Source of the DNA: Acetobacteraceae bacterium | GTDB taxonomy: Bacteria; Pseudomonadota; Alphaproteobacteria; Acetobacterales; Acetobacteraceae | Reading direction: 5' to 3' | Length of the DNA: 27,951 nucleotides | NCBI GenBank assembly: GCA_019237355.1 | Contig: JAFAHH010000099.1 | Span: 1 to 27,951 of the forward strand | Shown here: positions 15,287 through 23,288 of the stretch, one piece after another | Position numbering within the stretch: position 1 is the stretch's first letter | Layout of the letters: every line of letters begins with the position of its first letter | Notes under the pieces: generated by a model | Seen by the model: only the letters and a program-made list of their open reading frames with translations | Database searches by the model: none | Told to the model about the DNA's origin: nothing | Made by a program: the position numbers and the translations under genes

Positions 15287-16356
15287 GCCGCGGCGGCAAG
15301 TGGCTGCGGGCAGTTACGGTAACTGGCCGGACAAATACGACCGCCAGCATGGCTGCACAGCCCAGCCCCGCGCGCCCGAGCCGCCCGAGCGAGATCCGCC
15401 AAAGCCGCAATAAAGGAAGGGTCATCATTCTGTGCCGGGGCACGAAAATAACCGGGAACCCCCAAGCGGCTGGCAAGGTCCCGGTACTCCACATCGAGCT
15501 CCACCAACGTCTCGGAGTGCTCAGACACGAAGGCGATGGGTACGACCAAGACGGCGCTCCGGTCATGCGCTGCTCGCGCGATCTCCTCCTCCGTGCTCGG
15601 CCCAATCCATTTTTGCGGCGTGGCGCGCGACTGGTAACAGATAGACCAATCAAGGGGCTCGTCTTTGGCGGCGCCCATCGCGGTAAGCACGGCGGCCACG
15701 CTCTGCTCTACTTGCCACTGGTACGGGTCGCCGGCCCTTACGATCACCTCGGGCAAGCCGTGGGCCGAGAACAGGACCCGGAGAGGGATCGTTGGATCGA
15801 GGCTGGCCCGCGCTGATTCGTACGTTTGGCTCACGATTGCCGCGGTAGCCTGAGCGTAACCGCCATTATTATGCCAGCAGCATAAGGTGGTCACCGGTGC
15901 GATAAGGCCAGCCTGCGCCGCTGCCTCGCGCCAGGCGGTTAGGGAACTGCCGGTAGTGGTCGTGGAATATTGGGGATAAAGCGGGAGCAGGAGAACCTCG
16001 TCCGGCGCCCAGGCAGCAACAGCTCGCGCCGTCTCAAGGCTGAAAGGGCGCCAGTATCGCATCGCGATGAAGCAACGGGCTTCCCATTCTGGCAGGGCCA
16101 CTTCCAGCGATGCGGCCTGGCGTTGGGTAAGCTCGAGCAAAGGCGAGCGCCCGCCGAGCAAGGCGTAGTTGGCGCTGGCTGGTGCTAGCCGCCGCCGGGC
16201 GATCATCCGGGCAAGAAACGGCCGGATAAAGAACGGAACCCGGAGGATTGCCGGATCAGTGAATAGATTCTTTAGAAATGGTTTGATTGCGGCCGGGCTA
16301 TCCGGGCCGCCCAGGTTGAACAGGATAATGGCAATACGCGGCCGCGCTGGGATCAT
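15283..16356 (-). CDS. hemH: Ferrochelatase
   Basis: The 357-aa enzyme inserts Fe2+ into protoporphyrin IX. Landmarks are NLGGPDSP (14-21), LPLYPQYS (124-131), the catalytic His199 in LFSAHGLP, and FVSEHSETL (276-284) with the conserved Glu282. The C-terminal tail has three cysteines (334, 342 and 349, in LCSHAGGRICPASYRNCP) besides Cys240 in SICYQS; this pattern resembles the [2Fe-2S]-binding cysteines described for some alphaproteobacterial ferrochelatases, but the ligand set is inferred. The start ATG overlaps the hemE stop (ATGA), and the stop overlaps the hemJ start. Confidence 0.96.
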   Translation of the reverse strand: MIPARPRIAIILFNLGGPDSPAAIKPFLKNLFTDPAILRVPFFIRPFLARMIARRRLAPASANYALLGGRSPLLELTQRQAASLEVALPEWEARCFIAMRYWRPFSLETARAVAAWAPDEVLLLPLYPQYSTTTTGSSLTAWREAAAQAGLIAPVTTLCCWHNNGGYAQATAAIVSQTYESARASLDPTIPLRVLFSAHGLPEVIVRAGDPYQWQVEQSVAAVLTAMGAAKDEPLDWSICYQSRATPQKWIGPSTEEEIARAAHDRSAVLVVPIAFVSEHSETLVELDVEYRDLASRLGVPGYFRAPAQNDDPSFIAALADLARAARARGAGLCSHAGGRICPASYRNCPQPLAAAA

Positions 16357-17375
16357 GCGTTTCGCACCATCTGAACCAGAGCACAGACATGATCAACGGG
16401 TGTATGCGGTACGATGCCATGCCCGAGGTTAAACACGAACGGATGTCCGCGCATCGCCGTGAGGATCGCGCGAGTTTCACTTTCGAGCGCCATGCCACCA
16501 GCGACCAAAGCTTGCGGATCGAGATTGCCCTGCAAGGCCACTCCCTCTGGCACAAGCCGCCGCGCTACGGCCGGGTCAACGGAGGTATCCATTCCCGCAG
16601 CGTCCACGCTTGTCTTGGCGGCATAGGCCGGGAACATCAGCCCAGCAAGACGGGGAAACCCGATCACCCGCGCGTGGGGGAAGCGGGCCTTTAACGACTC
16701 GGTGATGCGGCGCGAGGATTCGATCACATGAGCCCCAAATAACGACGGCGGCAAGACCCCGGCCCAGCTATCGAACAGCATTACGGCATCCGCGCCAGCT
16801 TCGAGCTGCTGGGTGAGAAACGCGATGGTCGCTTGCGTGAGCAGGGAAACCAGCTTGCTGAACAGCGCGGGTTTGGCATGTGCCATCAGCCGCGCAGAGG
16901 CGAAGTCCGCCGATCCTCCGCCTTCGACCATGTAGCACGCGACTGTGAATGGCGCGCCTGCAAAGCCGATCAGCGCGGTCTTCGCATCGAGCCTAGCGCG
17001 CACACGCCGCACGGTCTCGATGACCGGCTCCACCCGTTCGCGCATCCGATTGAGATCAAGCGTGGCCAGGCTCGCCGGGTCGCTTAGCTTCGGTAATACC
17101 GGCCCCTCGGCAAACCGAAGAGGATGCCCGAGCGCCCAGGGGAGGATGAGAATATCGCTGAACAGGATGGCAGCATCGAACCCAAACCGGCGAATCGGTT
17201 GCAGGGTGATTTCCGTCGCAAGGTCCGGCGTCGTAAAGAGCGTCAGAAGATCCGGAACCTCGGCCCGCAGCGCACGATATTCAGGCAAGTAGCGGCCTGC
17301 CTGCCGCATCACCCATAAGGGTGGCGGCCAGACAGGCTCGCCTGCTAGAGCCCGCATCAACGGTTTTTCCATCAT
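16353..17375 (-). CDS. hemE: Uroporphyrinogen III decarboxylase
   Basis: The 340-aa enzyme turns uroporphyrinogen III into coproporphyrinogen III. Both family signatures are present: PLWVMRQAGRYLPEYR (19-34) and IGFAGAPFTVACYMVEG (136-152); the catalytic Asp is Asp74 in FSDIL. It is the first gene of the hemE-hemH-hemJ-GNAT chain. The ribosome site is weak (TAAAAGA), and the first two codons are both ATG, so the start may be one codon later. It is divergent from ppsR across 335 bases. Confidence 0.97.
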   Translation of the reverse strand: MMEKPLMRALAGEPVWPPPLWVMRQAGRYLPEYRALRAEVPDLLTLFTTPDLATEITLQPIRRFGFDAAILFSDILILPWALGHPLRFAEGPVLPKLSDPASLATLDLNRMRERVEPVIETVRRVRARLDAKTALIGFAGAPFTVACYMVEGGGSADFASARLMAHAKPALFSKLVSLLTQATIAFLTQQLEAGADAVMLFDSWAGVLPPSLFGAHVIESSRRITESLKARFPHARVIGFPRLAGLMFPAYAAKTSVDAAGMDTSVDPAVARRLVPEGVALQGNLDPQALVAGGMALESETRAILTAMRGHPFVFNLGHGIVPHTPVDHVCALVQMVRNA

Positions 17376-17710
17376 GGTCTTTTAGCTTGGTCGGCTAGGG
17401 ATATGACCACCTCGGCTTTCCGGATTCGAGGAGACTGATCTCAGATGAAGTTCTTTTAAGACGGGTAGGAGATGGCCCTGTGCAAAACGGGGTACCCGGC
17501 TTCCTCGCCTGTGACGCAGGCACTGATCCACATCAACTATAATGGCTAAATGGCCGGAATTCCGGCCGCTTTCGGGTTCTTCCCCAAGATGAGCTAATCG
17601 CCATCTGCAGTTGATACCGCGCATCACAGTCAGACCGCTTGTCCCCAGGATTCGCAAGCGAGGTGGAAGTTCCCGCTTTCAAAGCCGGTTATCCCCGTTA
17701 TCCTTGAGTT
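17376..17710. promoter_or_regulatory. Divergent hemE/ppsR regulatory region
   Basis: This 335-bp gap has no convincing gene. It contains TATAAT (17538-17543), an exact -10 consensus for a rightward promoter, but without a good -35 at 16-18 bases. Eight bases later is a perfect 16-bp palindrome (17552-17567, GGCCGGAATTCCGGCC) that could be an operator. Transcription from here would leave a 5' leader of about 160 bases for ppsR. Confidence 0.4.
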
Positions 17711-18556
17711 ATGCTGACCAATCGCATGAACCTGCACCTCGTGTCGGATGCGACAGGGGAGACTCTGAATGCGATCGCCCGAGCCACAACTGCTCAGTTT
17801 GAGCATGTGCACATCATCTACCATCGGTGGTCACTGATACGGACGCGCTTCCAGCTTCATCGCGTGCTGGAGGGAATCGAACACGAACCGGGTCCAGTAC
17901 TCTCAACCGTAATTGACAGAGCGTTGCGCGCCGAACTGGAGGCTGCTTCCCAACGTCTGAAAGTTCCGGTGGTCAACGTGCTCGATCCTGTGCTGACGAT
18001 GCTGCAGGAGGCTATCGGTGAACAGGCTGCGGCCCGGCCGGGCCGGCAGTATGTGCTCGATGCCGATTATTTCCGCCGCATCGATGCGATGCACTTTGTA
18101 CTTGCCCATGACGACGGGCAATCCCAAGCAACCCTGGCCGAGGCCGATGTGTTACTTGTTGGCGTCTCGCGTAGCTCGAAAACGCCAACCTGCTTCTATT
18201 TGGCTAACCGGGGCGTCAAGGCGGCTAATATCCCTCTGGTTCCCAACTTGGCCGCATCACCGGGGCTGGAAAATCCAACCTGTCCAGTGATTGGTCTCAC
18301 CCTAGAGGCTGAAGCGCTGATCGACATCCGTCGCCACCGGTTACGGCTCATAGGCCAGGGCGCAAGGCACGACCAACAGGACTACATCGACCCGGAGATC
18401 GTGAAAGCCGAACTGCTTTGGGCTCGGCGCCTGTGCACCAAGCGGGGCTGGCCGGTTATCGACGTAACTCGTAGATCGATTGAGGAAACAGCAGCCACGG
18501 TATTGCAACTCATGGAATCCTGGCAAGCTCGCCGGCAGAAGGTGATGCAAGGATGA
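17711..18556 (+). CDS. ppsR: Pyruvate phosphate dikinase/PEP synthase regulatory protein (DUF299)
   Basis: The 281-aa protein matches the bifunctional kinase/pyrophosphorylase that switches pyruvate phosphate dikinase or PEP synthase on and off by phosphorylating a threonine. Landmarks are LHLVSDATGETL (8-19) and the P-loop GVSRSSKTPT (151-160). Met6 is an alternative start; the region before either ATG has only a weak ribosome site. The stop overlaps the start of maf by four bases (ATGA). A decayed, frameshifted copy of part of this gene lies on the other strand at about 23720-24110. Which of the two target enzymes it controls cannot be told from the sequence. Confidence 0.93.
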   Translation: MLTNRMNLHLVSDATGETLNAIARATTAQFEHVHIIYHRWSLIRTRFQLHRVLEGIEHEPGPVLSTVIDRALRAELEAASQRLKVPVVNVLDPVLTMLQEAIGEQAAARPGRQYVLDADYFRRIDAMHFVLAHDDGQSQATLAEADVLLVGVSRSSKTPTCFYLANRGVKAANIPLVPNLAASPGLENPTCPVIGLTLEAEALIDIRRHRLRLIGQGARHDQQDYIDPEIVKAELLWARRLCTKRGWPVIDVTRRSIEETAATVLQLMESWQARRQKVMQG

Positions 18557-19173
18557 AGGCTGGGCTGCAGCGACCGGATCCCCTGTTGGTGCTGGCGAGC
18601 GGCAGCGTTGCCCGGCAGCGCTTGCTGCAAGCTGCCGGGCTTCAGTTCGAGGCCTTTCCAGCCTCGGTCGATGAGGGTTTGATCAAGCAATCCGCGCGCG
18701 CCGAGGGGGCGGCTATCCAGGAGGCGGCCTTGCTGGTTGCCGAGTTCAAGGCCAAGCGGGTCGGACTACGTTTTCCCGAAGCGCTGATAATTGGCGCGGA
18801 CCAGATCCTTGATTGCCAAGGTGCTTGGTTCGATAAACCCGGATCGCTCGCCGAAGCCCGGGCTCAGCTTCATGCGCTCAGGAGCAAAACCCACCAGCTT
18901 GCGACGGCGGTGGTTTGCGTGCAGGGCGGAAGCCGCATCTGGCATCAAGTCGTGTCCCCTCGATTGACCATGCGGCGATTCTCGGAGGACTTCCTGGAAG
19001 CATACATTGCCGCCGAAGCCGAGTTTTTGGTGCAAAGCGTCGGGGCCTACCGGATTGAAGGCCTCGGGCTACAGTTATTTTCGGAGGTGGAAGGTGATGC
19101 CTCGGCTATTCAGGGCCTTCCGCTTCTAGCCTTGCTCGGGTTCCTGCGGCAATACGGCGTGCTGCTGGAATAA
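18553..19173 (+). CDS. maf: Maf-like nucleoside triphosphate pyrophosphatase
   Basis: The 206-aa protein has the Maf N-terminal motif LVLASGS (12-18, where relatives usually read ASxSPRR), the catalytic GADQ (81-84), FDKPG (93-97) and the C-terminal IQGLPLLALLGFLR. Maf proteins hydrolyse modified or non-canonical nucleotides. The RRxxLL part of the first motif is changed to SVARQRLLQ, which keeps Arg21 and Arg23. The ATG overlaps the ppsR stop, so the two are co-translated. In many Rhodospirillales aroE, coaE and dnaQ follow; here a convergent GGDEF-EAL gene begins 8 bases after the stop. Confidence 0.93.
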   Translation: MKAGLQRPDPLLVLASGSVARQRLLQAAGLQFEAFPASVDEGLIKQSARAEGAAIQEAALLVAEFKAKRVGLRFPEALIIGADQILDCQGAWFDKPGSLAEARAQLHALRSKTHQLATAVVCVQGGSRIWHQVVSPRLTMRRFSEDFLEAYIAAEAEFLVQSVGAYRIEGLGLQLFSEVEGDASAIQGLPLLALLGFLRQYGVLLE

Positions 19174-19181
19174 CAAGACCT

Positions 19182-21542
19182 TCATGCCGCTTGGGCGCGT
19201 GCAATTCTGCTCCGAATGTCCTGTTTACTGAGATTTCGATGGCTTTCCATGTACATCACAAGATCTTCGCCAGGAATTGGGCGGCTGAAATAGAATCCTT
19301 GTCCCTGTGTGCAGCCATAGCTGCGTAGAGCAGCGGCTTGTTCCTCCGTTTCGACGCCCTCGGCTGTGGTCACCATTCCCATGCTTTCAGCAAGGCCGAT
19401 GATCGCCCGGACGATTGCCGAAGCATCATTGCCAGTGCCGAGGTCATTGATAAAGCCCCTATCGATTTTTATTTTGTTCAGCGGGAAGCTACGGATGTAA
19501 CTAAGCGACGAGTAGCCGGTTCCAAAATCGTCCAGAGCTATTCGCACCCCTCCGTTCCGGAGCCGATGGAGGCTGCCGATTGTTTGCTCGCTCGGCTCTA
19601 GGAACACGGATTCCGTAATTTCGAGTTCTAATCTCGACGCTGGGAGCCTGCTTGCCGCGAGCGCTTTTTCCACAGTTTGAGCAAGGCTAGGGTCGCGGAA
19701 TTGCATTGGCGAAAGGTTGACCGCCACCTTGGCCGGTAGTGGCCAGGATGCGGCTTGCTTGCAGGCTTCACGCAGTACCCACGCGCCAATCTGGAAGATT
19801 AGGCCGGCTTCTTCAGCAATCCGGATAAAGTCGGAGGAGATAAGCATGCCGCGCTGCGGATGCTGCCAACGCACGAGCGCTTCGGCGGCACTGACCTGCA
19901 AGGTTGCAAGATCAATGATAGGTTGAAAATCGAGCCGTAGCTCATTGCGATCGACGGCATGCCGAAGGTCAGCTTGCAGCGACCGTCGCTCCTGCACCGC
20001 GTCATCCATTCTGGGTTCGAAGAAGCGCCAGGTGCGGCGCCCATCCGCTTTTGCCCGGTATAGAGCCAGGTCGGCATTGCGGAGCAGCACGGTCGGCGAG
20101 GTGCCGTCGCAAGGGGCGAGCGTCGCACCAATGCTCGCCCCGATTTCGACCAGCCTGCCGTCGAGGCGATAAGGTTGAGACAGGCGCTCGATGACCCGGC
20201 GGGCAAAGGCCGAGACCTCCGCCGCTCTATCGGCGGCCATGATGATGGCAAATTCGTCACCTCCAAGCCTCGCGGCTATGTCGCCGTGCCGCATGCACCC
20301 GCGCAGGCGTTCCGCGACGGCGATGAGGAGGGCATCGCCAGTTGCATGCCCGAAGCTATCATTGATGCTTTTGAATTCGTCCAGGTCGAGGCTGAGTAGC
20401 GCGATTTCCTGATCTCTGCAGCGGGCGCAGGCTTGATGCAGGGCCTCGCCGAAAAGAACGCGGTTGGGCAAGTCGGTCAGGCTGTCGTATCGCGCAAGAT
20501 AGGCAATACGCTGCTCGGATTTCTTCGCGGTCGTGACATCCGAGCCGACCCCGCGGTAACCGGTAAACCGTCCGCGATCGTCAAACATCGGCTTGCCCGT
20601 GAGCGACCACCAGCGTTCTTCGCGGCCAACCATCAACGGAATGACCAAATCCCGAAAAGGTGCACGGTCGGCCAGGCGGTGGGTTAGCGTCAGTAGGGCC
20701 TCGTTGTCGCCTTTACCAGGGCTTGCGCGCGTGAGGAGCTTAAGCATGGAGCGGCCGCGCAGCCTTTCGACAGTGGTCAGCGAGACCTCGGCGAGACGCG
20801 CGGAGACGTGGTTAAGCCGAAGCTCGTCGTCGGTTTCCCACAGCCAATCGCTTGAACTTTCCTCAAAGTCACGTAGCAGTAGGCGGATTACGTCGCTTTG
20901 ATCCTTGAGCGTGATCTCGTTCAGAACTCGATCAATGAAGTTCTTATTAAGATAGAGTAGGCACATCAGCGTGAGGGCCGCGTAGCCAAAAAGACAAACG
21001 CTCGTGATGAGATTGAGCGGCCAGTCGAGGTTGCTCACTGAGGCGAAAGCCCCAATCGTGACCGGCAGCCAGAAGGCGAGCGCGGCGGATGCGGGGGCCA
21101 CGAGAACTGGAGTTGAGATTGCAGCAACCTCGATGCTGAACAGCAGGCTTCGTTCGGGAGGGTTCGCCACTGATGCGAGCCCGACGAGGAGGGATGTCCA
21201 AGACACCCCAAGACAAGCGGTGAGAATATTGTATCGTCTTACGAATTGAAGCGCCCGGTGTGCCGGGCGGTGCTGGTTGCGCCATACCCTCGCAGTGTAG
21301 ACGATCGCGGAATAGGCGAGTGGGACACTAACGTATCCGGCTATTGTGGCGAGGCGGAGAGGCCTGTTCCAGAACCCAAACGCCAAGACGGCAACGGTAT
21401 TGGTGCCCGCCACCGCCATAACGTTTAGCAGATGCGAAAGCAAGTTGATCTGCTGCACCCTGATCCGATTCGCGACTTCTGCGGATAGGCTGTCGAGCGA
21501 GAAAGGGCCTATGAGGCGAGCGAGCGACCAGTTTCGTAGCAC
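19182..21542 (-). CDS. Membrane PAS-GGDEF-EAL cyclic-di-GMP enzyme
   Basis: The 786-aa protein has an N-terminal membrane part with about five or six helices (30-200), a PAS-like region (225-340), a GGDEF domain with the intact LGGDEF (426-431) and an RxxD inhibitory site (Arg418-Asp421), and an EAL domain with EALVR (554-558), DDFGTGYSS (671-679) and KIKID. Both synthase and phosphodiesterase motifs look active, so the net direction cannot be predicted. The start is a GTG at 21542 without a good ribosome site, but an in-frame TGA upstream limits alternatives. It is convergent with maf, with only 8 bases between them. The sensor input is unknown. Confidence 0.93.
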   Translation of the reverse strand: MLRNWSLARLIGPFSLDSLSAEVANRIRVQQINLLSHLLNVMAVAGTNTVAVLAFGFWNRPLRLATIAGYVSVPLAYSAIVYTARVWRNQHRPAHRALQFVRRYNILTACLGVSWTSLLVGLASVANPPERSLLFSIEVAAISTPVLVAPASAALAFWLPVTIGAFASVSNLDWPLNLITSVCLFGYAALTLMCLLYLNKNFIDRVLNEITLKDQSDVIRLLLRDFEESSSDWLWETDDELRLNHVSARLAEVSLTTVERLRGRSMLKLLTRASPGKGDNEALLTLTHRLADRAPFRDLVIPLMVGREERWWSLTGKPMFDDRGRFTGYRGVGSDVTTAKKSEQRIAYLARYDSLTDLPNRVLFGEALHQACARCRDQEIALLSLDLDEFKSINDSFGHATGDALLIAVAERLRGCMRHGDIAARLGGDEFAIIMAADRAAEVSAFARRVIERLSQPYRLDGRLVEIGASIGATLAPCDGTSPTVLLRNADLALYRAKADGRRTWRFFEPRMDDAVQERRSLQADLRHAVDRNELRLDFQPIIDLATLQVSAAEALVRWQHPQRGMLISSDFIRIAEEAGLIFQIGAWVLREACKQAASWPLPAKVAVNLSPMQFRDPSLAQTVEKALAASRLPASRLELEITESVFLEPSEQTIGSLHRLRNGGVRIALDDFGTGYSSLSYIRSFPLNKIKIDRGFINDLGTGNDASAIVRAIIGLAESMGMVTTAEGVETEEQAAALRSYGCTQGQGFYFSRPIPGEDLVMYMESHRNLSKQDIRSRIARAQAA

Positions 21543-21942
21543 GGTGAGTTTTGATACCAGGCTGCTGATGAACGCGTAAGTTACAGCGACGGTTCAACCA
21601 ATGGCAAGCGGCAGAATCGAAGGTGCCATCGTGCTTAACCGGCGCGGGCTTCTCTACTATGGCCATCGGTGAGGCGACGCTGCCCTAGGGTCTTGTTTTT
21701 GATATCACGTATCGGGCTTTTCGATGGATTCCGCCTCAAATCACCGCCTCTAGCTAGAGACAGAAACAGGACCGTCAGCCACTGCTTCGTGCCGGTCACT
21801 CGAGCGGGACCGCGGCTAGGCACGGGCCGGTAGTCGATGGGGATACGCGGCCAGTTCCGGCCTTCACCGGTTTAGCTTCCTTGACTGACCGCCGTCCCGG
21901 CACCGCAATCTGCTGTCGCGCGTGTGTCTTAAATCTAGCTGT
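21543..21942. other. Intergenic region without a supported gene
   Basis: These 400 bases separate the GGDEF-EAL gene from the methyltransferase. The ORFs here are short and show no ribosome sites or recognisable domains. The only feature is a fragment of the CTAGAGC mosaic repeat at 21727-21753. Confidence 0.6.
21727..21753. repeat. Fragment of the CTAGAGC mosaic repeat
   Basis: GATTCCGCCTCAA (21727-21739), followed by ATCACCGCCTCTAG, matches one arm of the 50-nt hairpin of 679-728 (inverted) and of 24303-24328 (same orientation). The other arm is absent, so this is a partial or decayed copy. Confidence 0.5.
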
Positions 21943-22539
21943 TCATACGTGAGCGTTTTCCGAAATTGCTGGAATGCGCATGATCCAGGGTATGCAGGGG
22001 ATGAACCTGCCAGTCACTGCCCGGTACGCGGCGTACGCTTCGGCCAACTCGGAGTGACTGAACTTTTCTTCTTCTTGGTTGGAAGCAAGCCAGTAGACGA
22101 ATGCGATCGCAACTGCGGCGGCCCACGAAGCATATCCAGCGCTGGCAACTGCGGTTCCAAACCAAAACAGCAGGTACGCCGAGTAGAAAGGATGCCGTAC
22201 GTATCGATAGGGGCCTTCCCTGAGGAGGAAAGTAGGCCGGTCTTCGCTGAAGGCAACAGTAAGCCGGGTGCGGCGAGTTGCCCTTAGCGTCCAGGTAAAC
22301 AGGGCCAGTGAACCCGTGAATGAAATTATTGCGCAGGGCCATAATGAACCAAGCGACCCATCCGAGCAGCCAGCGAGGAATGACCCGAACGCAACAAGAC
22401 TCATCGCAGTTAGCATTCGCATGCCAGCCGGCATGTGTCCGTGCCAACGGAAGTGGCCCTTCAGCGCCCAACAGAAAGCCAAAAAACATGTGGTGCTAAA
22501 GCAAGTCACCAGGACGGTTGGCGTGGCAAAGTCTGTCAT
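21943..22539 (-). CDS. ICMT/PEMT-like integral membrane methyltransferase
   Basis: The 198-aa protein has about five hydrophobic segments and the C-terminal signature of the isoprenylcysteine carboxyl methyltransferase/phospholipid methyltransferase superfamily: GPYRYVRHPFYSAY (109-122), EEEKF (156-160) and YAAYRAVTGRFIP (169-181). Such enzymes methylate carboxyl groups or lipid headgroups with SAM at the membrane surface. The ATG overlaps the stop of the upstream FeeM-like gene (ATGA), so the proteins are made together. Bacteria lack prenyl-cysteine CaaX substrates, and the coupling suggests that the acylated product of its neighbour may be the substrate. That link is inference. Confidence 0.85.
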   Translation of the reverse strand: MTDFATPTVLVTCFSTTCFLAFCWALKGHFRWHGHMPAGMRMLTAMSLVAFGSFLAGCSDGSLGSLWPCAIISFTGSLALFTWTLRATRRTRLTVAFSEDRPTFLLREGPYRYVRHPFYSAYLLFWFGTAVASAGYASWAAAVAIAFVYWLASNQEEEKFSHSELAEAYAAYRAVTGRFIPCIPWIMRIPAISENAHV

Positions 22540-23288
22540 TGCGCGAGCCCCGCCAAAGCGGACGCTGGTTCGCCCCTGCCGAAGTGTTGCTGGATCGGAT
22601 CCAGGAGCGAGTCTCTTGGGGGCAGATTCGCGACCTGCCGCATTCTGTTGTAGGATGGCCGTGAGCAGGCAAGCAGGCAGGCGGCAAATTTCACGCCGTG
22701 ATACCTTCGGGGCCCTGCAATCTGCTCAAAACCCATGCGGCGATAGAAGGGTACGTGGTGTGGCCTTACGCAAGAGAGCACCACATCTGCTTCATTCTTT
22801 ACCACCATGTGGTCGACCAGCAGAAACAGCACGCAGACCAAGGAGGGCTCTGAAGAGAAATCTGGGTGTCTCACGAGACGATTGATCTCGAGAGCCCGGC
22901 GGATGTCGCCGCCAAGAGGCTGGCCGCCAAGCAAATTGGCGATTTCGTCTTGAAATACTGATTCGGCTGGGATTTGTATCGAGCCGTCTGCGTGATTGCC
23001 CGATTCGAGGATACATGCCCGCACTGAGGCAATCGCCTGCTCGGCTTTATAAACGACTACGGTTTGCGAATTCGGCGCATCGTCGAATGAGTCGGAGAAA
23101 AGCCCATCGGGTGCTGGGTCGATATGGCCATCCGCGAGATAGCTCGCATGCCGAAGTGCGAACGCGTCCATTCGAGTTTTGCGATCACAAGCAAAGCGAG
23201 CTTCAAGGCTATGTGCGGCGCCCGTCCCATGACACCTGATGCGATTGAGACCAGGGCCTGCGTAAGCAGCAGTCTGCAGCGCAGTCAT
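22536..23288 (-). CDS. FeeM-like N-acyl amino acid synthase (GNAT/LuxI-like fold)
   Basis: The 250-aa protein resembles the FeeM N-acyl amino acid synthases and related autoinducer-synthase-like GNAT proteins: FALRHASYLADG (43-54), a strand VVVYKAEQAIASVRA (77-91), ALEINRLVRHPDF (132-144) matching the E-x-x-R core, and FYRRMGFEQIAGPRRYHGV (181-199). FeeM joins a fatty acyl chain from acyl carrier protein to an amino acid. I start at the ATG at 23288 because GGAGG lies 8 bases ahead; the frame is open to a TTG at 23351. Its stop overlaps the start of an ICMT-like methyltransferase. No acyl carrier protein is nearby. The assignment to FeeM rather than another acyltransferase is moderate. Confidence 0.7.
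   Translation of the reverse strand: MTALQTAAYAGPGLNRIRCHGTGAAHSLEARFACDRKTRMDAFALRHASYLADGHIDPAPDGLFSDSFDDAPNSQTVVVYKAEQAIASVRACILESGNHADGSIQIPAESVFQDEIANLLGGQPLGGDIRRALEINRLVRHPDFSSEPSLVCVLFLLVDHMVVKNEADVVLSCVRPHHVPFYRRMGFEQIAGPRRYHGVKFAACLLACSRPSYNRMRQVANLPPRDSLLDPIQQHFGRGEPASALAGLAQ

Noticed and set aside
14835..15653. Long N-terminal extension of the GNAT frame through hemJ into hemH
   Set aside because: The extension is Arg-rich and overlaps two well-defined genes; the GNAT domain is complete from the ATG at 14834.
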